From assembly GCA_038373885.1 (NCBI GenBank), contig JAWZYV010013185.1, positions 1-64,000 of the forward strand: DNA of 64,000 bases, read 5' to 3'. Source of the stretch: Cheiracanthium punctorium. Taxonomy: Eukaryota > Arthropoda > Arachnida > Araneae > Cheiracanthiidae. Under the pieces are notes generated by a model. That model was not told the origin of the DNA and did not search any database. It saw only the letters and a program-made list of their open reading frames with translations. The position numbers were made by a program, and so were the translations under genes. Below are positions 23,575 through 35,190 of the stretch, piece by piece. Position 1 is the first letter of the stretch; the number at the start of each line of letters is the position of its first letter.

Positions 23575-23800
23575 TAAACAGGGGTCGATGCAAACGAAAA
23601 CTGGGTGTGTTTTTCCTTACAATTTAATGTTTTAACAATGGCCTTTTACCTTACAATTTAATCTGTATCAATTATTTTAACAAAAAAGTGATCTTTATTA
23701 AAATTTGGTATGAAAATTCACAAAAATCAGTGTTGAATTTCGCAAAATTAGTATTGAAATTCACAAAAATGGGAGCCTAGAAAAAATTCCTGGACTGACC
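23575..23800. repeat. diverged copy of an internal segment of the hAT-like composites
   Basis: From CAGGGGTCGATGCAAACG to about 23790 the sequence parallels 29935-30085 and 37250-37380. Shared blocks include AAAAAAGTGA and AAATTCACAAAAATGGGA, and AAAAATTCC near the end. It appears to be a separate insertion of a MITE that is also nested in the 28-40 kb elements. It carries no gene. Confidence 0.5.
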
Positions 23801-24157
23801 ACCGATAAAATACTTTGCATTAAACACACAGATAAAGAAAAAAAAGCGTAATAAACTTTTCAGATGGTAAAAAGGGTTCACTATTCTTTAGCTTCAAAAG
23901 TGCCAATGGATAAAGAGAGGCTCTGATTTGCTGTTGGTTTTCGGTTGCGCTGCAGCTGAAAAAGGATGGACTCTTTGTGCCACTCAAAATGCTCATACTG
24001 CACTTTATCTGTGTGTTTCATAAAAGTATTTTTACTTTCCAAACATGTACCATGTGAGGAAAGTATTGTAATCATGAAAAAATTCGAATTTGAGATTTTG
24101 GTGTATTTACACGTTTTGAGGTCTTCTGAATTCATTTATGCTATTTTTACGAGATGT

Positions 24158-24460
24158 ATGTATGTATGTGTGTGTGTGTGTGTATGAGTGAACACGATAG
24201 CGCCTGAACGGAGCATGCGATTGAGCTCAAATTGGGTATATATGTTATAAACCACTGTCGCAAGACCAGTATTGATTTTGGTGTGTATAGGACTTATAGT
24301 TTTTCTACAGGGTTACGACAAAGATTTCTTTTACATTATGGCCTATGGGGAGAAATTCTTGAAAGTGCGCTAGCGTTTAAACGGTACATTCGATTGAGCT
24401 TCAATTTGGTATATATATTTGAATTATTCATCGAGTAAAATTTATTTAAATGCTTGGTAA
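24158..24460 (+). repeat. GT microsatellite followed by a common genomic repeat motif
   Basis: A (GTAT)n/(GT)n run (about 24155-24184) leads into GAGCATGCGATTGAGCTCAA and, further on, a second similar ACGGTACATTCGATTGAGC box at 24380-24400. The two boxes about 170 bp apart look like a duplicated unit. The element type is not identified. Confidence 0.35.
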
Positions 24461-24675
24461 TGATCTTAATCGTAAGTGTTCGGAAAGTTGAGTGGAGTCA
24501 CTCCAGATTTTTTTGTAATTACAGTCCAGGTTTTATCACTGGTATTTGTAATGTATGGTCAATATAAGGAGTGTTGACTGTGCCAGTATTATACTATTTA
24601 CAATAGTAAATTGTAATAGTATTATAATACTGAAGTATTCTTTAGTATTAAAACAATATTCTTATAGTTGAACTC

Positions 24676-24707
<32 letters not shown>

Positions 24708-25764
24708 ATTACTGTGTGTCTATTGTTTTTCAGTAGCAGTAACATTCAAAGAAAATTGCAAAATTAACATTACATAATTATTAACATTGTGTCTTATGAA
24801 CATACAAAAGCACAAGTAATGTAGTCTTTATATATAAAAAAAAGTTTATTTAGCAATAACATAACAAAACTAATACAAAAGAAATTTTGAAATAATGATA
24901 CATGCAATTCTGGTAATTTATATAAAATAGTGAAGTGATTTGCAACATAAATACCCTTACTCAGTATATAGTAATATTTTTTAGTTTTCAATTATTTTAT
25001 TGGAGAAAAAAGAATATAAATCAGAAACATTTTTTTTCCTCTTAGGAAACAGCAAAAAACATCTCAAATAAAAGGAATATGAATAGAATGCATAAAAGAA
25101 ATTTAAAACATTTGGAATAATAATTTACTTTTATTGTGATTCACACACATACACAATTACTTTAAAAGAAAATCTCATCTCATTTTACAGTGATATATGT
25201 TTTACAATATAATCTGTGACTTTCTTTTTCTTTTTTAAGCATTTGAAAATTTTTTGAAAGCTTCCTAAATTGATTTATGAGCCAGAAGGTATGTTTTTTC
25301 ATAACATACAACATAAACAAAATTGTTTCTTTTTTTACATAGGACCCTTATAGAGTAGTGTAATCCTACTTTAAAAATGCATAAAAGTAAAAGCATATAA
25401 ATAATAAAGTAAAACGCAACACGAGATGATAGAAAAAAGTGATTTCAAAACTTAAAAGCTTACCCTTAAGACGAGAAATACCACATAAAAGCTTACTTTA
25501 ATTTTGCAATAAATAAGTTATATAACACCATAATTATTTCTAGTTTATTTTAATACCACAAAATTGTAAATTAGAAAATTTAACCACAAACACAGAGCAC
25601 AATGAAAAAATATATATATATATATATATACAGTTGTGGAGGAATAATTGTTGTCATCCATGTACATATCATCTCTTATTATATTTAGGTAAAATTTATT
25701 TAAAATTTGCATTGTATTCTTCCAAGGATTGAATTTAAAAATTTATCCTGCATGCATGCATGCG

Positions 25765-26010
25765 CATTTAGATCTTAATTTAAAAAGACGATTTTAAATA
25801 TACAAAATAAATATTTATAAAACATAAAACTCTATTTATAAAAGATCTTAATTAAAAAGACGATTTTAAATATACAAGATATAAACATTTATAAAACATA
25901 CTCTCGTTTATTTATAAAACATAAGACTCTTGCATTATTTCTAAAACATATTCTTGTTTATTTATAAAACATAAAACTCTTGCATTATTTATAAAACATA
26001 CTCTTGTTTA
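25765..26010. repeat. AT-rich tandem duplications inside the Mutator-like element
   Basis: GATCTTAATT with AAAGACGATTTTAAATATAC occurs at about 25771 and 25844. ATTTATAAAACATA recurs at roughly 40-60-bp steps through 26000. No coding content. Confidence 0.6.
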
Positions 26011-26255
26011 TTTTCCTAAAGATTTATTTGCATGAACACATTTTTCCAAATTATGTGGCATTTTCCTTTTTCTTAAAGGATAATTTATTGATTAATTCAT
26101 TATCACAAAAATAAACCAACTACATTTTCACCGAACAGATGGCGCCAGCACCGTCCTTAAAGCTCTGTGCGGTTTCCGGTCTCTCGATCTCGCTGAGCAT
26201 GCGCAGACGCGGTATTCTTCCGGGCGGTTGGGATTGGCGAAAATGCCCCCTGATT

Positions 26256-26456
26256 AAAGGGGAAAGCAGTTTTGGTCGCCAACCAGGGGTTTACGGAGTT
26301 CATCGCCAACGTGCCAATAATGGCCCACAGGGTTGCAAATAAGGCTTCCCGCGTTTCATTTTACCGGTCATTTTGTTGATTACGTGGTGTAAGCCAAAGC
26401 ATTCCGATGGATAGTATTAAAAAAAAAAATATGCTTGAAAGAAAGGAGAAGGTAAA
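26256..26456 (+). promoter_or_regulatory. GC-rich promoter-like segment with possible short first exon
   Basis: Immediately right of the Mutator-like TSD the composition rises (GTCGCCAACC, GCCCACAGGGTTGC, TTCCCGCGTTTC). An ATG at 26407 opens a 15-codon stretch rich in Lys/Glu, ending at a good donor AAG|GTAAAT (about 26449-26457). Together with the GC-rich DNA left of the element (22015-22117), this could be one promoter split by the insertion. I find no downstream exon in the window. It is a weak gene candidate, not a call. Confidence 0.25.
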
Positions 26457-28041
26457 TATCGCTTTTTTTTTTTAATCAATTATAATTCTCAGATTATTAA
26501 GGAATAGGTTGTTTGTGTGCATTTTTCTGCGTTCAATTTTCCTGAATATGTATCTATTGTGTAATCAATTTCTGAATGTGATTTACTGGCCGTAAATTTG
26601 TTTATTGCATTGCAACCTGATTTTCTCTTTGTTTTTATTTTATTTTTAAACGTAAAATTGATTAAAAATGTAAAGATGTGTTAATATTTTCGCGAAATTT
26701 GTATTTGTGTAATTCACATTGAGACAGTGACAAAAGATATGCTGACATTTTTCATACTCAAAATGAAGCTTAATAATAATATAGGTACATTCAAAAGTCG
26801 AACTATGAATTTATATTTAATGTGTATAAAATGTCGATTAACATTTTCATTTAGCGATTGGAATTTATTGTAATTAGATCAGCAATTTAAACAATATCTG
26901 TATATTCTCTTTCATTTGTTGTATAATTTGTTGCATTAATTAAATTGATTATTCCTTATCATTTAGAAGTATGATTCTAATCAATGATTTTTTTTCACTA
27001 ATCTTTTAAGTATTTTTGTTGTATCCATGAGTATCTTTTTCTAATCATGTAGTAATTAATATTGTTGGAAATAGTTTGCATTTACATACAGTAAATTGCT
27101 GTTAAAATGTAATTAAAAACTTTCAAAGTAGGTAATTTAATTCTGTGATTTTTTCTTGCCTTCTCCCTTCCCTTCTGAAAAAATAAGAAAATGGGATTGA
27201 TGTAATTTTGATTATTTCTGTAAGTAGCTTATTTGATTAATTCCTTCTATTTGTTACATATTAAAGATGAACAATTTTTCATAGAGGTTTTAAATTGCTT
27301 GCAAAAGATTTACATACCTAAAAAAGCAAATTTGCCAAAACAAAACCTAAGCCAAACTTGCTCCCCCTCCTCTCAGATCAAACTTTATTATAGATAGCCA
27401 GTTTTTTTGACTCACAAAAAATACTTTTTGATAGAGAGTACAACTTACCTGTTTCTAGTCTTCTGAATTATTTGAATATGAAATATATATATATATAGTA
27501 CAAAAATTACAAGCCTAATCGTGTTTTTGCTTAATATACCTTGTGGTCTAAAATTTTTCAATTATCATTTATTCATTGTATTATTTGTTTCCCTAAGGTT
27601 GTGAATTCATTCATTTATTGCTTTTGAAAAGTAAAGTTTTGCCACACAACATGTAGCTGAAAGAAAAGCCAGCTGGACTGTGTTCAGAGTCTGGATGATT
27701 TTCTTTTCCTGTCTCTGAATATGGTCTTGCTAGCACATAAACAGATGAAGAAAAGAAGAAATATCTCTGAACCTGTAAAATAGAAGGCTGACAACATCAT
27801 TGTTTTGCAATGAGATTCCTGATACGGCAATCTGCTTCAGAAGTAGGTCTTTAAAAAGTAAACTTTATGCTACTAAATCTATATCGTTACATTGACCGCC
27901 ATGTTTCTCAGCTTATGAAACACATTTATTTATTTATTACAAAAATACTTTTATCAACCAAATTTAATCTGTTGTTTTTTCTGAAATAAGCTGTTCAAAA
28001 AAAAAAAAAAAAAATCCTATTTTAGAATGGATATTAACAAA
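26457..28041. other. AT-rich DNA, possibly intronic
   Basis: No exon-like frame is recognised. It contains a TA run (27484-27498) and poly-A (27997-28014). If the exon at 26.4 kb is real, this would be intron. Confidence 0.3.
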
Positions 28042-28912
28042 GTATTACAGGGGTAGGAGCCGGTCACTAAAAGTAACTTTTTTTCAGTAAAGTCACTAAG
28101 GTCCATATTTTTATGAAAAAGTCACTATTTTGAGTAAAAAGTCACTTTTTCAAGAAAAAAGTTCGATAGTCGCGTATTATTCTGACGCGCATTTTTGGCG
28201 ATTTGGAAAACGTTAAGGAAAAAGGAACTGTAAAGTATGCTTGAAACGAAACAAAGAGCTGGAAACGGTTGGCGCCTAAGCAAGTTGCCCTATTTCATTG
28301 GTTGTGCTGTGGTCAATCGTGAATGAAACACTATGACATTTATACATTCAAAGAAGTCTATCCTCTCCTGGAATGCACGTGGAAGAAAGACCTAAGTTTA
28401 CTTTTTTTTTTTCCCCCCAACATTTTATATCTACTTTTTTAAAAATATTGAACAGGGATGAGAATCTTTCGCGGAATTGCATGTTTTAGTTATTTTCTCA
28501 CATTTTATTTATTTAAGAATAATATGTGATGTGGACTCTCGTAATTGCAGCTGCCAATTTCAGTTCGGAAAAAAAAAGCACAGTGTTAAAGATATTTTTG
28601 AAGGCTCTTTCCCTGCCTTAGTGTTTGCAATAATGAGATTTTTTGTTTTATTTTAGCATTAAAAATGTTTCACACTCTAATATGGGTCCCACATAAAAAT
28701 ATTTTAAGGGCAAATGCACTGAAAGACCCGTTCTTGGAAGCAATACTGTTCATGGAACAGGAGGTTTTTTTTTCGTTGCTTCTTTTCAGTGATGAATCCT
28801 CCGGTATCCAATGATTTCACAAAGCTAGTTCCCAGCAGAGCATTCGAATACTTGCCAGGGAAACACCACTGATCACAGGAGTAGTCTTCGTTGCATCTTT
28901 TCAAGCGAACAG

Positions 28913-29130
28913 GGCCCGATCAGTGGCATAGCGCTTTGAACTGGGAGATGGAAGGTGCCTGGTTCAAAACCAGGTCGCGTCTGCCCACCTAACCGTTTGG
29001 AGTTTTCCGTGGTTTCCTCCGAATCTTAGCATAAGTACGGGTTAGACCCCTTTAAAAGACCCCCACGGAGGGCACCCCATCCGTAGGCCTAGATCCCTTG
29101 TGCAGATAATTGGCCTTAATCCCACAACAA
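28913..29130 (+). repeat. tRNA-headed SINE inside composite copy A
   Basis: CAGTGGCATAGCGC serves as an A-box-like element and GGTTCAAAACC as a B box. The T arm is well formed: CCTGG and CCAGG pair around TTCAAAA (28962-28978). A non-tRNA body follows (GGTTTCCTCCGAATCTTAGC, then ACGGGTTAGACCCC) and ends near AGATAATTGGCC. This is the layout of a tRNA-derived SINE. The same body style is, from memory, common in arachnid genomes. A second copy sits in composite B at about 36230-36447. Confidence 0.65.
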
Positions 29131-30082
29131 CATCAAGCGAACTGGTTAAGCAGTGTGCTAAACTTCCTTCACAGTTCGCAGACTTTTAGATTTAAGTGTA
29201 CTCTGAAAAGGGTGACCGCACCTTTCACCTTTGAATGAGCAATGGCATGTGTGCTCTCCCTAAATAACATTTAATTGATGTTGAAGTGCCTTTGTGTTCC
29301 GGGGGCATTTGTTGACTTGCGAGTGGGTCAAGAAGGAAGATCGGATAACATCTTTTCCAAAGTAATTTGGCTTTCACGTTTGCATAATAGCACAACAATG
29401 TATTTAACAGCATTTCATTATATAAGCTAACCATTGATTGGAATTTTATCATTATTATGCAATTACTTGCAAAGGCGTCGATTGGTTTTTCAGTGCCCGG
29501 GGACAACTAAAAATTTTGCGCCCCCTCCTACTTACCGAAATACAACTGGGAAGTTTTATAAGCAATTTGGCACTCCTTGTGTGCTGCGCCCAGGGACGCA
29601 GTCTAAGTTTTACATTAAGTCTGCCTTTGATTTTATGAAATTGCTTAAAATGCTCTTTTTGAATAATGATAGCCTATTTTTCCTTGCTGAATTTTCTCTA
29701 TCTAAAGTTAATTACTAAATATTTACTTATAAATGAAATAATTTGTTTTGTGGGTAAAATTTAATTGTAAAAACTATCTGGTACAACAAGGATCGCCGCA
29801 GAACGAAAATTGCTTCCGTTTTGCAACCCTTCATAAAATTACAATTGATTAAAACGGCCCCTTCACAAAAATATAATCGATTAAAACGACCCTTCATTCG
29901 TATTTTACCCTATATTTTAATTTTTTATCAATTATTTTAACAAAAAAAGTGACTTTTATTATAAATTGGCAGGAAAATTTACGAAAATAAGTGTTGTACT
30001 TCATAAAATTGAGCATGGAAATTCACAAAAATAAGCAATTTTCACAAAAATGGGACCCTGAAAAAAATTCCTTAATCGACCC

Positions 30083-30464
30083 CTGCACACTAGAGATGAG
30101 ACGGGCTCAGCCCGAGCCCGACTCGGGCTCGGGCTCTGTAATTCACGATTGCGTTCGGGCTCGGGCTCGTGAAAATTTTCTCCTTTGTTGAACATACACC
30201 TTGAAACAGATTTTAAAAAGTGATTCATGGTATAAATAGACGTACTTATTTCAAAAAATAGCGGCACGGGGGACTAGAAGGTGTGTGAAGCTCCAAAATT
30301 TATTGTATCCTATTAATGAAGTAGTTAATTTTATTTGTCTTTAGCTGAAATTTCGGGCTCGGGCTCCAACTTTAATAATATTGCTTGGGCTCGGGCGGGC
30401 TCGGATTAAAAGTCTTCGGGCTCGGGCTTCAAAAAATGAGCCCGAACTCATCTCTACTGCACAC
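30083..30464 (+). mobile_element. 366-bp hAT MITE with GGGCTCGG-rich ends, perfect 8-bp TSD
   Basis: The body 30091-30456 starts TAGAGATGAGACGGGCTC and ends GAGCCCGAACTCATCTCTA. CTGCACAC is duplicated at 30083-30090 and 30457-30464. Composite copy B has the uninterrupted site CTGCACACGCAG at about 37381, a direct empty-site proof. Both subterminal regions are tandem CGGGCT/AGCCCG repeats, strongly GC-rich in AT-rich surroundings. A related inverted copy is at 42917-43266. No gene inside. Confidence 0.95.
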
Positions 30465-30771
30465 GCAGAAATCTTTTGATGGCTAAATTTGAGCTGACGC
30501 ACTTGTGCTTTCTCATCCCTGGTTAAATATTGTATCTAATTAATGCTATGGTTAAAATTAAAGTTCTGAGATTCATTAGAAAGGCATTATTTCTCAATGT
30601 GTTAAAATAATAGCAGTGGCGCAACAACCGCGGCAAATGAAATGCCTTGATACATATTGATGCAAAAAGCATACTTTTCAAAAATTCTGCGCCCAAATCT
30701 GTGCTTTCCCCCCCCCCCCAAAAAAAAAAGATGCACAAGTTATCATAGTAAAATTAAAACAAAAATGCTTA

Positions 30772-31620
30772 ATGGCTTTAGAATTTTCTCACTTCCCCAC
30801 CTCTTTCTTCAAACTACTTCATTTCATAGATTCGTGTAAATCAAACATCGAATATAATGAAAACCACCCCAAAATTAAAAACCACTCTGGTAACTCAAAG
30901 TATCCCACTATTGAAAACTTTGTTAAAATGTGTTTAACTATATATATTATGGTAGTGCAGATGTTGAGAGAGGATTTTCTCTTTCATCAAGAATCCTAAC
31001 AGGGGAGAGAGCTGCCATGAATGAACAAACTTTAAATGCAAGATTAAATGTTATAGATGGTTTAAAATTGTTTGATAACAACCCTTCTAATGTACCAATT
31101 ACAAAAGAGCTGCTGAATTCAGCCCAAAATGCTCATCACAACTATACACTGTACTGTGAAGAGCAGAAAAGAAAAGAAAGTGAAAGCAAAAAAGTAGTAG
31201 AGAAAAAGAAGAGAGATGCAGAAGAAGCAGAAAATAAAATTAAAGCAAAAAGGATAAAAGCTGATTTAGATGATTTAAAAGAAGCTCGAAAAAAATACCA
31301 AGAAAAAAAAAGAAGTCAGAGAAAAATTATTTGAGGAAGCCAGTAAGAGGCTAAAACCAGCAACCTCAAAAGGTAACACTCAGGAAATACATTTGGCTCA
31401 AGGAATGATGGAAGGTGTTGAGAACCTAAAGTGCGAAGAAATATAACTTGACAAAGAAGTTTTAAACCTTGAAAAGAGTATCGAGAAGAAGACATCCAGC
31501 CTAATTTCAACCTAAAGTGCGAAGAAATACAACTTGAAAAAGAAGTTTTAAACCTTGAAAAGAGTATCGAGAAGACATCCAGCCTAATTTCAAAATTTGT
31601 AAAGGAAAAATGAAATTTGA
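30772..31620 (+). pseudogene. hAT-type transposase C-terminus with coiled-coil tail (copy A)
   Basis: The upstream frame (NIEYNENHPKIKNHSGNSKY to about 30950) passes by frameshift into YGSADVERGFSLSSRI followed by TGERAAMNEQTLNARLNV. This matches the hAT dimerisation motif (A-D-x-ERGFS). The frame continues as a long charged helix (EEQKRKESESKKVVEKKKRD and beyond) ending near 31334. In a second frame, coiled-coil-like sequence continues to about 31613, interrupted by a stop at 31444-31446. No catalytic core or BED finger is recognisable upstream. The product would be a broken transposase end. Confidence 0.65.
31425..31593 (+). repeat. 86-bp tandem duplication in the transposase tail
   Basis: Two adjacent copies begin CCTAAAGTGCGAAGAAATA (31425 and 31511) and end CAGCCTAATTTCAA. 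The second is 3 bp shorter. They encode repeats of a coiled-coil segment (KEVLNLEKSIEK). The same duplication is in copy B at about 39774-39943, so it predates the divergence of the two copies. Confidence 0.9.
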
Positions 31621-31954
31621 GTAGAGAATAATGCAAAGACCAAAATTATATTCAGCGTTGTATTTTTATTATTATTTTGAATGCAAAATAATAGACTAAA
31701 TAAAATACTAAGCATTTCTAGTTCAAACTAAATTTTTTTATTTCTTTTAATTTCAACTTTACCACGAAAGCCTTCCATCTATGTAGTATTTTTTTAATTG
31801 CAAAATGAGCAATTAAACTAAATTTTTTATTTTAATGTCTAAAAAAATTGTATTGATTAACAAAAGCACTCAAAATAACTGTTATTTAAAACATTAAAAA
31901 CTTTGCACACACACACACACAAAAACAAAAATGCCACCTTAAAAGTTATTTGTA

Positions 31955-32102
31955 AGGCCATATAGCTGTTTCAATCGAAAAAATTTCAATCTTCAGTAGA
32001 AATAGAAGTCCTTCACAGTCCAGTCTCTCCTAGACAGTTAATGAAAATATATCTACAGAGAAGAAGGTCAAAATTTTTTTGATTGAAACAGCTATATAGC
32101 CT
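31955..32102. repeat. subterminal long hairpin of copy A
   Basis: GCCATATAGCTGTTTCAATC (from about 31957) and its near-exact inverse GATTGAAACAGCTATATAGC (to about 32100) are separated by roughly 95 bp. The structure is conserved in copy B (about 40311-40452). It may be a nested small MITE or a transposase recognition structure. Confidence 0.75.
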
Positions 32103-33778
32103 GACTTTTATTGTTAGTATTGTTTGTAAAATATACTTCTAACAAAGCAAGCTTCACATATTCATTCTTTTTTCACATATAACATATACTTAAAAAAAAT
32201 TTCATGTATAGTCACTTTTTTTCATAAAAACGGTCACTTTTTTTGTAAAAATAGTCACTAAATCAACTTTTTTTGAGGGAACGAGTGGCTCTGACCCCTG
32301 GTATTAAATAGATATGTAAAATGAATAATTGAATTAGTTTTCTAAATAATTAACCTTTGAGCATTTTGGAAAAGGGGAAAATATGGTTGTGTATGAAAGA
32401 AGGAGGTTGTTAAGTGGCTAAACCCACCGAACCCAGGAATAACCTGTTTCTTCACATCATTGGAAAGATACAACAGTAAAGTATCATAAGCTGTGTTGTA
32501 TTTAGACCTTGGTTAGTGGGGTCCGTGATGTGACCAAAAATACCATGTAAGTATTGTCTAACATCCTTTTCATGCATTCAGCAGTGTTTTTTAGCATGCT
32601 TCTAAATATCAGGGGTAGGAGCCGGTCACTAAAAGTCACTAAAAGTAACTTTTTTTCAGCAAAGTCACTAAGGTCCATATTTTTATGAAAAAGTCACTAA
32701 TTTGTCACTATTTTGAGTAAAAAGTCACTTTTTCAAGAAAAAAGTTCGATAGTCGCGTATTATTCTGACGCGCATTTTTGGCGATGTGGAAAACGTTTAG
32801 GAAAAAGGAACTGTAAAGTATGCTTGAAACGAAACAAAGAGCTGGAAACGGTTGGCGTCTAAGCAAGTTGCCCTATTTCATTGGTTGTGCTGTGGTCAAT
32901 CGTGAATGAAACACTGACATTTATCCATTCAAGGAAGTCTATCCTCTCCTGGAATGCACGTGGAAGAAAAAGATCTAAGTTTAATTTTTTTCTCCCAACA
33001 TTTTATATGTAAGGTAAGTGCTCCAATAGTGGGCCACGTACCAGTAGTGAGCCACCTGGATGTTTTATTCAAAAAACAAGAAATTAAAATGTTCCAATAA
33101 GAGATCTGCCTGTGATTGGCTGAAACACTTACTAATTAAATACCAATGGCACAGTCTTTATTTCCTGTTTAGTTAGGAACTAGAAGGTTTGTTGCTGAAG
33201 TTGAATTCTGAAAGAAGCATTTTAAACCTGTTCTTAGTGGTTTTCTTAAGAGGCAAGTTTTCATTCAGCTCCTTTTTTAGCATACATTCTACTTGTTTTC
33301 AAAATGAATTGTTATTGATATTATTTAATTATATACTGACTAGATTATAAAATATTATTTAATTAAATAATAATTACTGTTTATAGATATTTAAGGGTGG
33401 CCCATTTTGGGAACACTATTTTACTAAATGTTCCAGTAGTGGGCCTGGGTGGCCCATTACTGGAGCATACACTTTTTTTCAAATACACAGTTTTCTAGTG
33501 TGTATTTTAGAAGTTATATCTTGTACAGTCTTGTTGTATAACTAGATTTGCTTTATTTTTATTAGAACCAGTAGTGGGCCAGGTGGCCCACTTTTGGTAA
33601 ACTAATGGCCCACTACTGGTACACTAATGGGGGTTATTCTCACAGGATAAATTTTATGTTCTTGGCTAAAGTTAAGCATGTCAGGCATAGATAATTAATT
33701 ATAGATAAAATTTTTGAAAGCATAGATAAAATTTTTGAAAGCCTATTTTTATAAGCACTGCAGCTTAGCACTTTCTGT

Positions 33779-34363
33779 ATGGCTCATGAAATTGAGTTGG
33801 TGGCATTACTTCCAAATGCAAAACATCTTCTTCAACCCATGGATGTTTCTGTGTTTCATGCCCTGAAAACAATTTGGAAACAAGAAGTTTCAAATTTTCG
33901 AATAAGTAATGATAGAAATCAAATACAAAAGCATCAATTTCCAGGTGTACTTAAGTCAGCACTTAATCGCTTGTCACCTGACACAATATCAAATGAGTTT
34001 AGGGCATGTGGCATACTTACATGGAATCCAAAGAAAGTTATTGTTCCAAGGGTAATAAATCCAAAAAAAGTGATTGTCTCAAAGGGCATAAATCCTCAAA
34101 GACCAGCATCACCGATCAAGAAGGAAGAAAATCATTTTTTAAGAATACTGGAATCAAAAATTGGTGAAGCAAAGCTGAAAGCATTTCTAGAAAATTTAGA
34201 AGAATGGAAGGGTCCTGTAGTGCAAACAGATTTATATTACTTGTGGTTGGAAGCAAAGTCTTTATCTAATTTAAGCTATAACATACATAAATTTTTATAT
34301 TTAAAAATGTACAATTTAAAAAAACAAAACATTGATACCGTCTTAATTTTTTCAACCTTTTAA
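33779..34363 (+). pseudogene. pogo-like transposase, C-terminal catalytic remnant
   Basis: The ATG-started frame shows LLPNAKHLLQPMDVSVFHAL, the segment holding the third catalytic Asp in DDE_1/pogo transposases. It is followed by SALNRLSPDTISNEFRACGI, which fits the family's GF-x-x-CGI-P region. The DNA-binding domains and first two catalytic residues are missing, consistent with an internal deletion between the left subterminal region and 33779. Low-complexity sequence after about 34230 is probably intronic or frameshifted. Confidence 0.7.
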
Positions 34364-34371
34364 TAAGGTTA

Positions 34372-34842
34372 ATGTTGAAACTCCAGAAAAAGAAATGGAT
34401 ATAGATGTTCAAGAGTCAACTGAAGTTTTTATGGACTGTAGAATCCCAACACGTTGGGTCTATAATTGATCAGGTAGCAATCACTGAACATATCAATAAA
34501 ACTGAAAAAGCAAACAATGACAGTCCCATTGCTGGGCCATCAAAAATTATTCCATCACCATTTAAGAGGTCTCTTTTCTGGCCACAGAGTGAAAATGATA
34601 ATAGAAAAAAGAGAAAGTATGAGAAACTTCCTGCTGTAGTTACTTCACCACAAATGATTATGTATCATAAGAAGAAAGAAGATGCTAAAAACGCAAAAGC
34701 TGCAGAAAAAGAAAAGAGAAAAATAGAAAGAGAAAGGAGGAAAATGGAGAGTGAACAAAAGAAAATCAACTACACAAAAAGAACCAGAAAATGTTCATCA
34801 GCGTCTTCAGTTTCATTTAATGATTCTACTGTAAATGAATGA
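34372..34842 (+). pseudogene. pogo-like transposase, charged linker region
   Basis: Frames here give VNVETPEKEMDIDV and then, from 34405, a Ser/Pro region (SPIAGPSKIIPSPFKRSLFW) followed by DNRKKRKYEKLPAVVTSPQM and a Lys/Glu-rich helix. The RKKRK...VVT pattern parallels RKKRKRV...GEVLT in the first pogo element. TAATAAG|GTTAATG just upstream could be a splice acceptor. The frame ends in TGA (34840-34842), but the same frame continues with the tail domain. Confidence 0.6.
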
Positions 34843-35190
34843 AGAGACTTGAATTGCAGCGAGAGTGATGAAGAAGGGATGCCCATTTTTGATATGTCAC
34901 ACTTAAAAAAAGGCCAATGTGTTCTCGTGTCTCTGATGGGGGGGGGGGGAAGAAACACACAAAAATATGTGTATTTGTGTATCATACAAAATATACAAGG
35001 AAAGGTTATAAATGTTCAGGGGTTGAAGTCTGCAAAGGTCAAAAAGGATTTCATAATTATCGAAAATGATGTATTCAATATAACCTATAAAGATGTAATA
35101 TCTATAATGCCTCAACCAGAACTTAAAATTAAAGACCGACAGTTAACATACACCTTTCACAAAAAGTTGGCTGTTAAAGAAAAAATGTAA
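34843..35190 (+). pseudogene. C-terminal tail domain of the second pogo-like transposase
   Basis: In frame after the TGA, sequence runs SHLKKGQCVLVSLMGGGG, then VKKDFIIIENDVFNITYKDV and RQLTYTFHKKL. This aligns by eye with the tail of the first pogo element (LKQGSCVTVTY, VFPEIDDEDIVEL, HYTFVL). A G-run (34939-34948) may be a slippage site. Two unrelated copies keeping this domain argues that it is functional in the family. Confidence 0.6.

Larger units (their letters stand above)
22118..26255. mobile_element. 4.1-kb Mutator-like element with long TIRs and 9-bp TSD
   Basis: The body 22127-26246 begins GCATTTTCGCC and ends with its complement GGCGAAAATGC. The inverted similarity extends about 166 bp on each side (22127-22293 and 26081-26246) with few differences. 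CCCCTGATT flanks it directly on both sides (22118-22126 and 26247-26255). A 9-bp duplication plus long TIRs is the signature of Mutator-like elements. The interior is AT-rich with no recognisable transposase. The TIRs are GC-rich and contain CAGATGGCGCC. The element is probably non-autonomous, or its gene has decayed. Confidence 0.88.
28042..32306 (+). mobile_element. hAT-like composite transposon, copy A (6-bp TSD)
   Basis: The body 28048-32300 (4,253 bp) starts CAGGGGTAGGAGCC and ends with GGCTCTGACCCCTG, an imperfect inverse. GTATTA flanks both sides (28042-28047, 32301-32306). Subterminal AAAAAGTCACTTTTT-type motifs recur at both ends. The body contains a SINE-like segment, internal MITE-like stretches and, near the right end, a hAT-type dimerisation ORF. 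A 366-bp MITE interrupts it. Without that MITE and its duplication, 3,879 bp remain, close to copy B. hAT elements usually make 8-bp duplications, so 6 bp is noteworthy. Confidence 0.85.
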
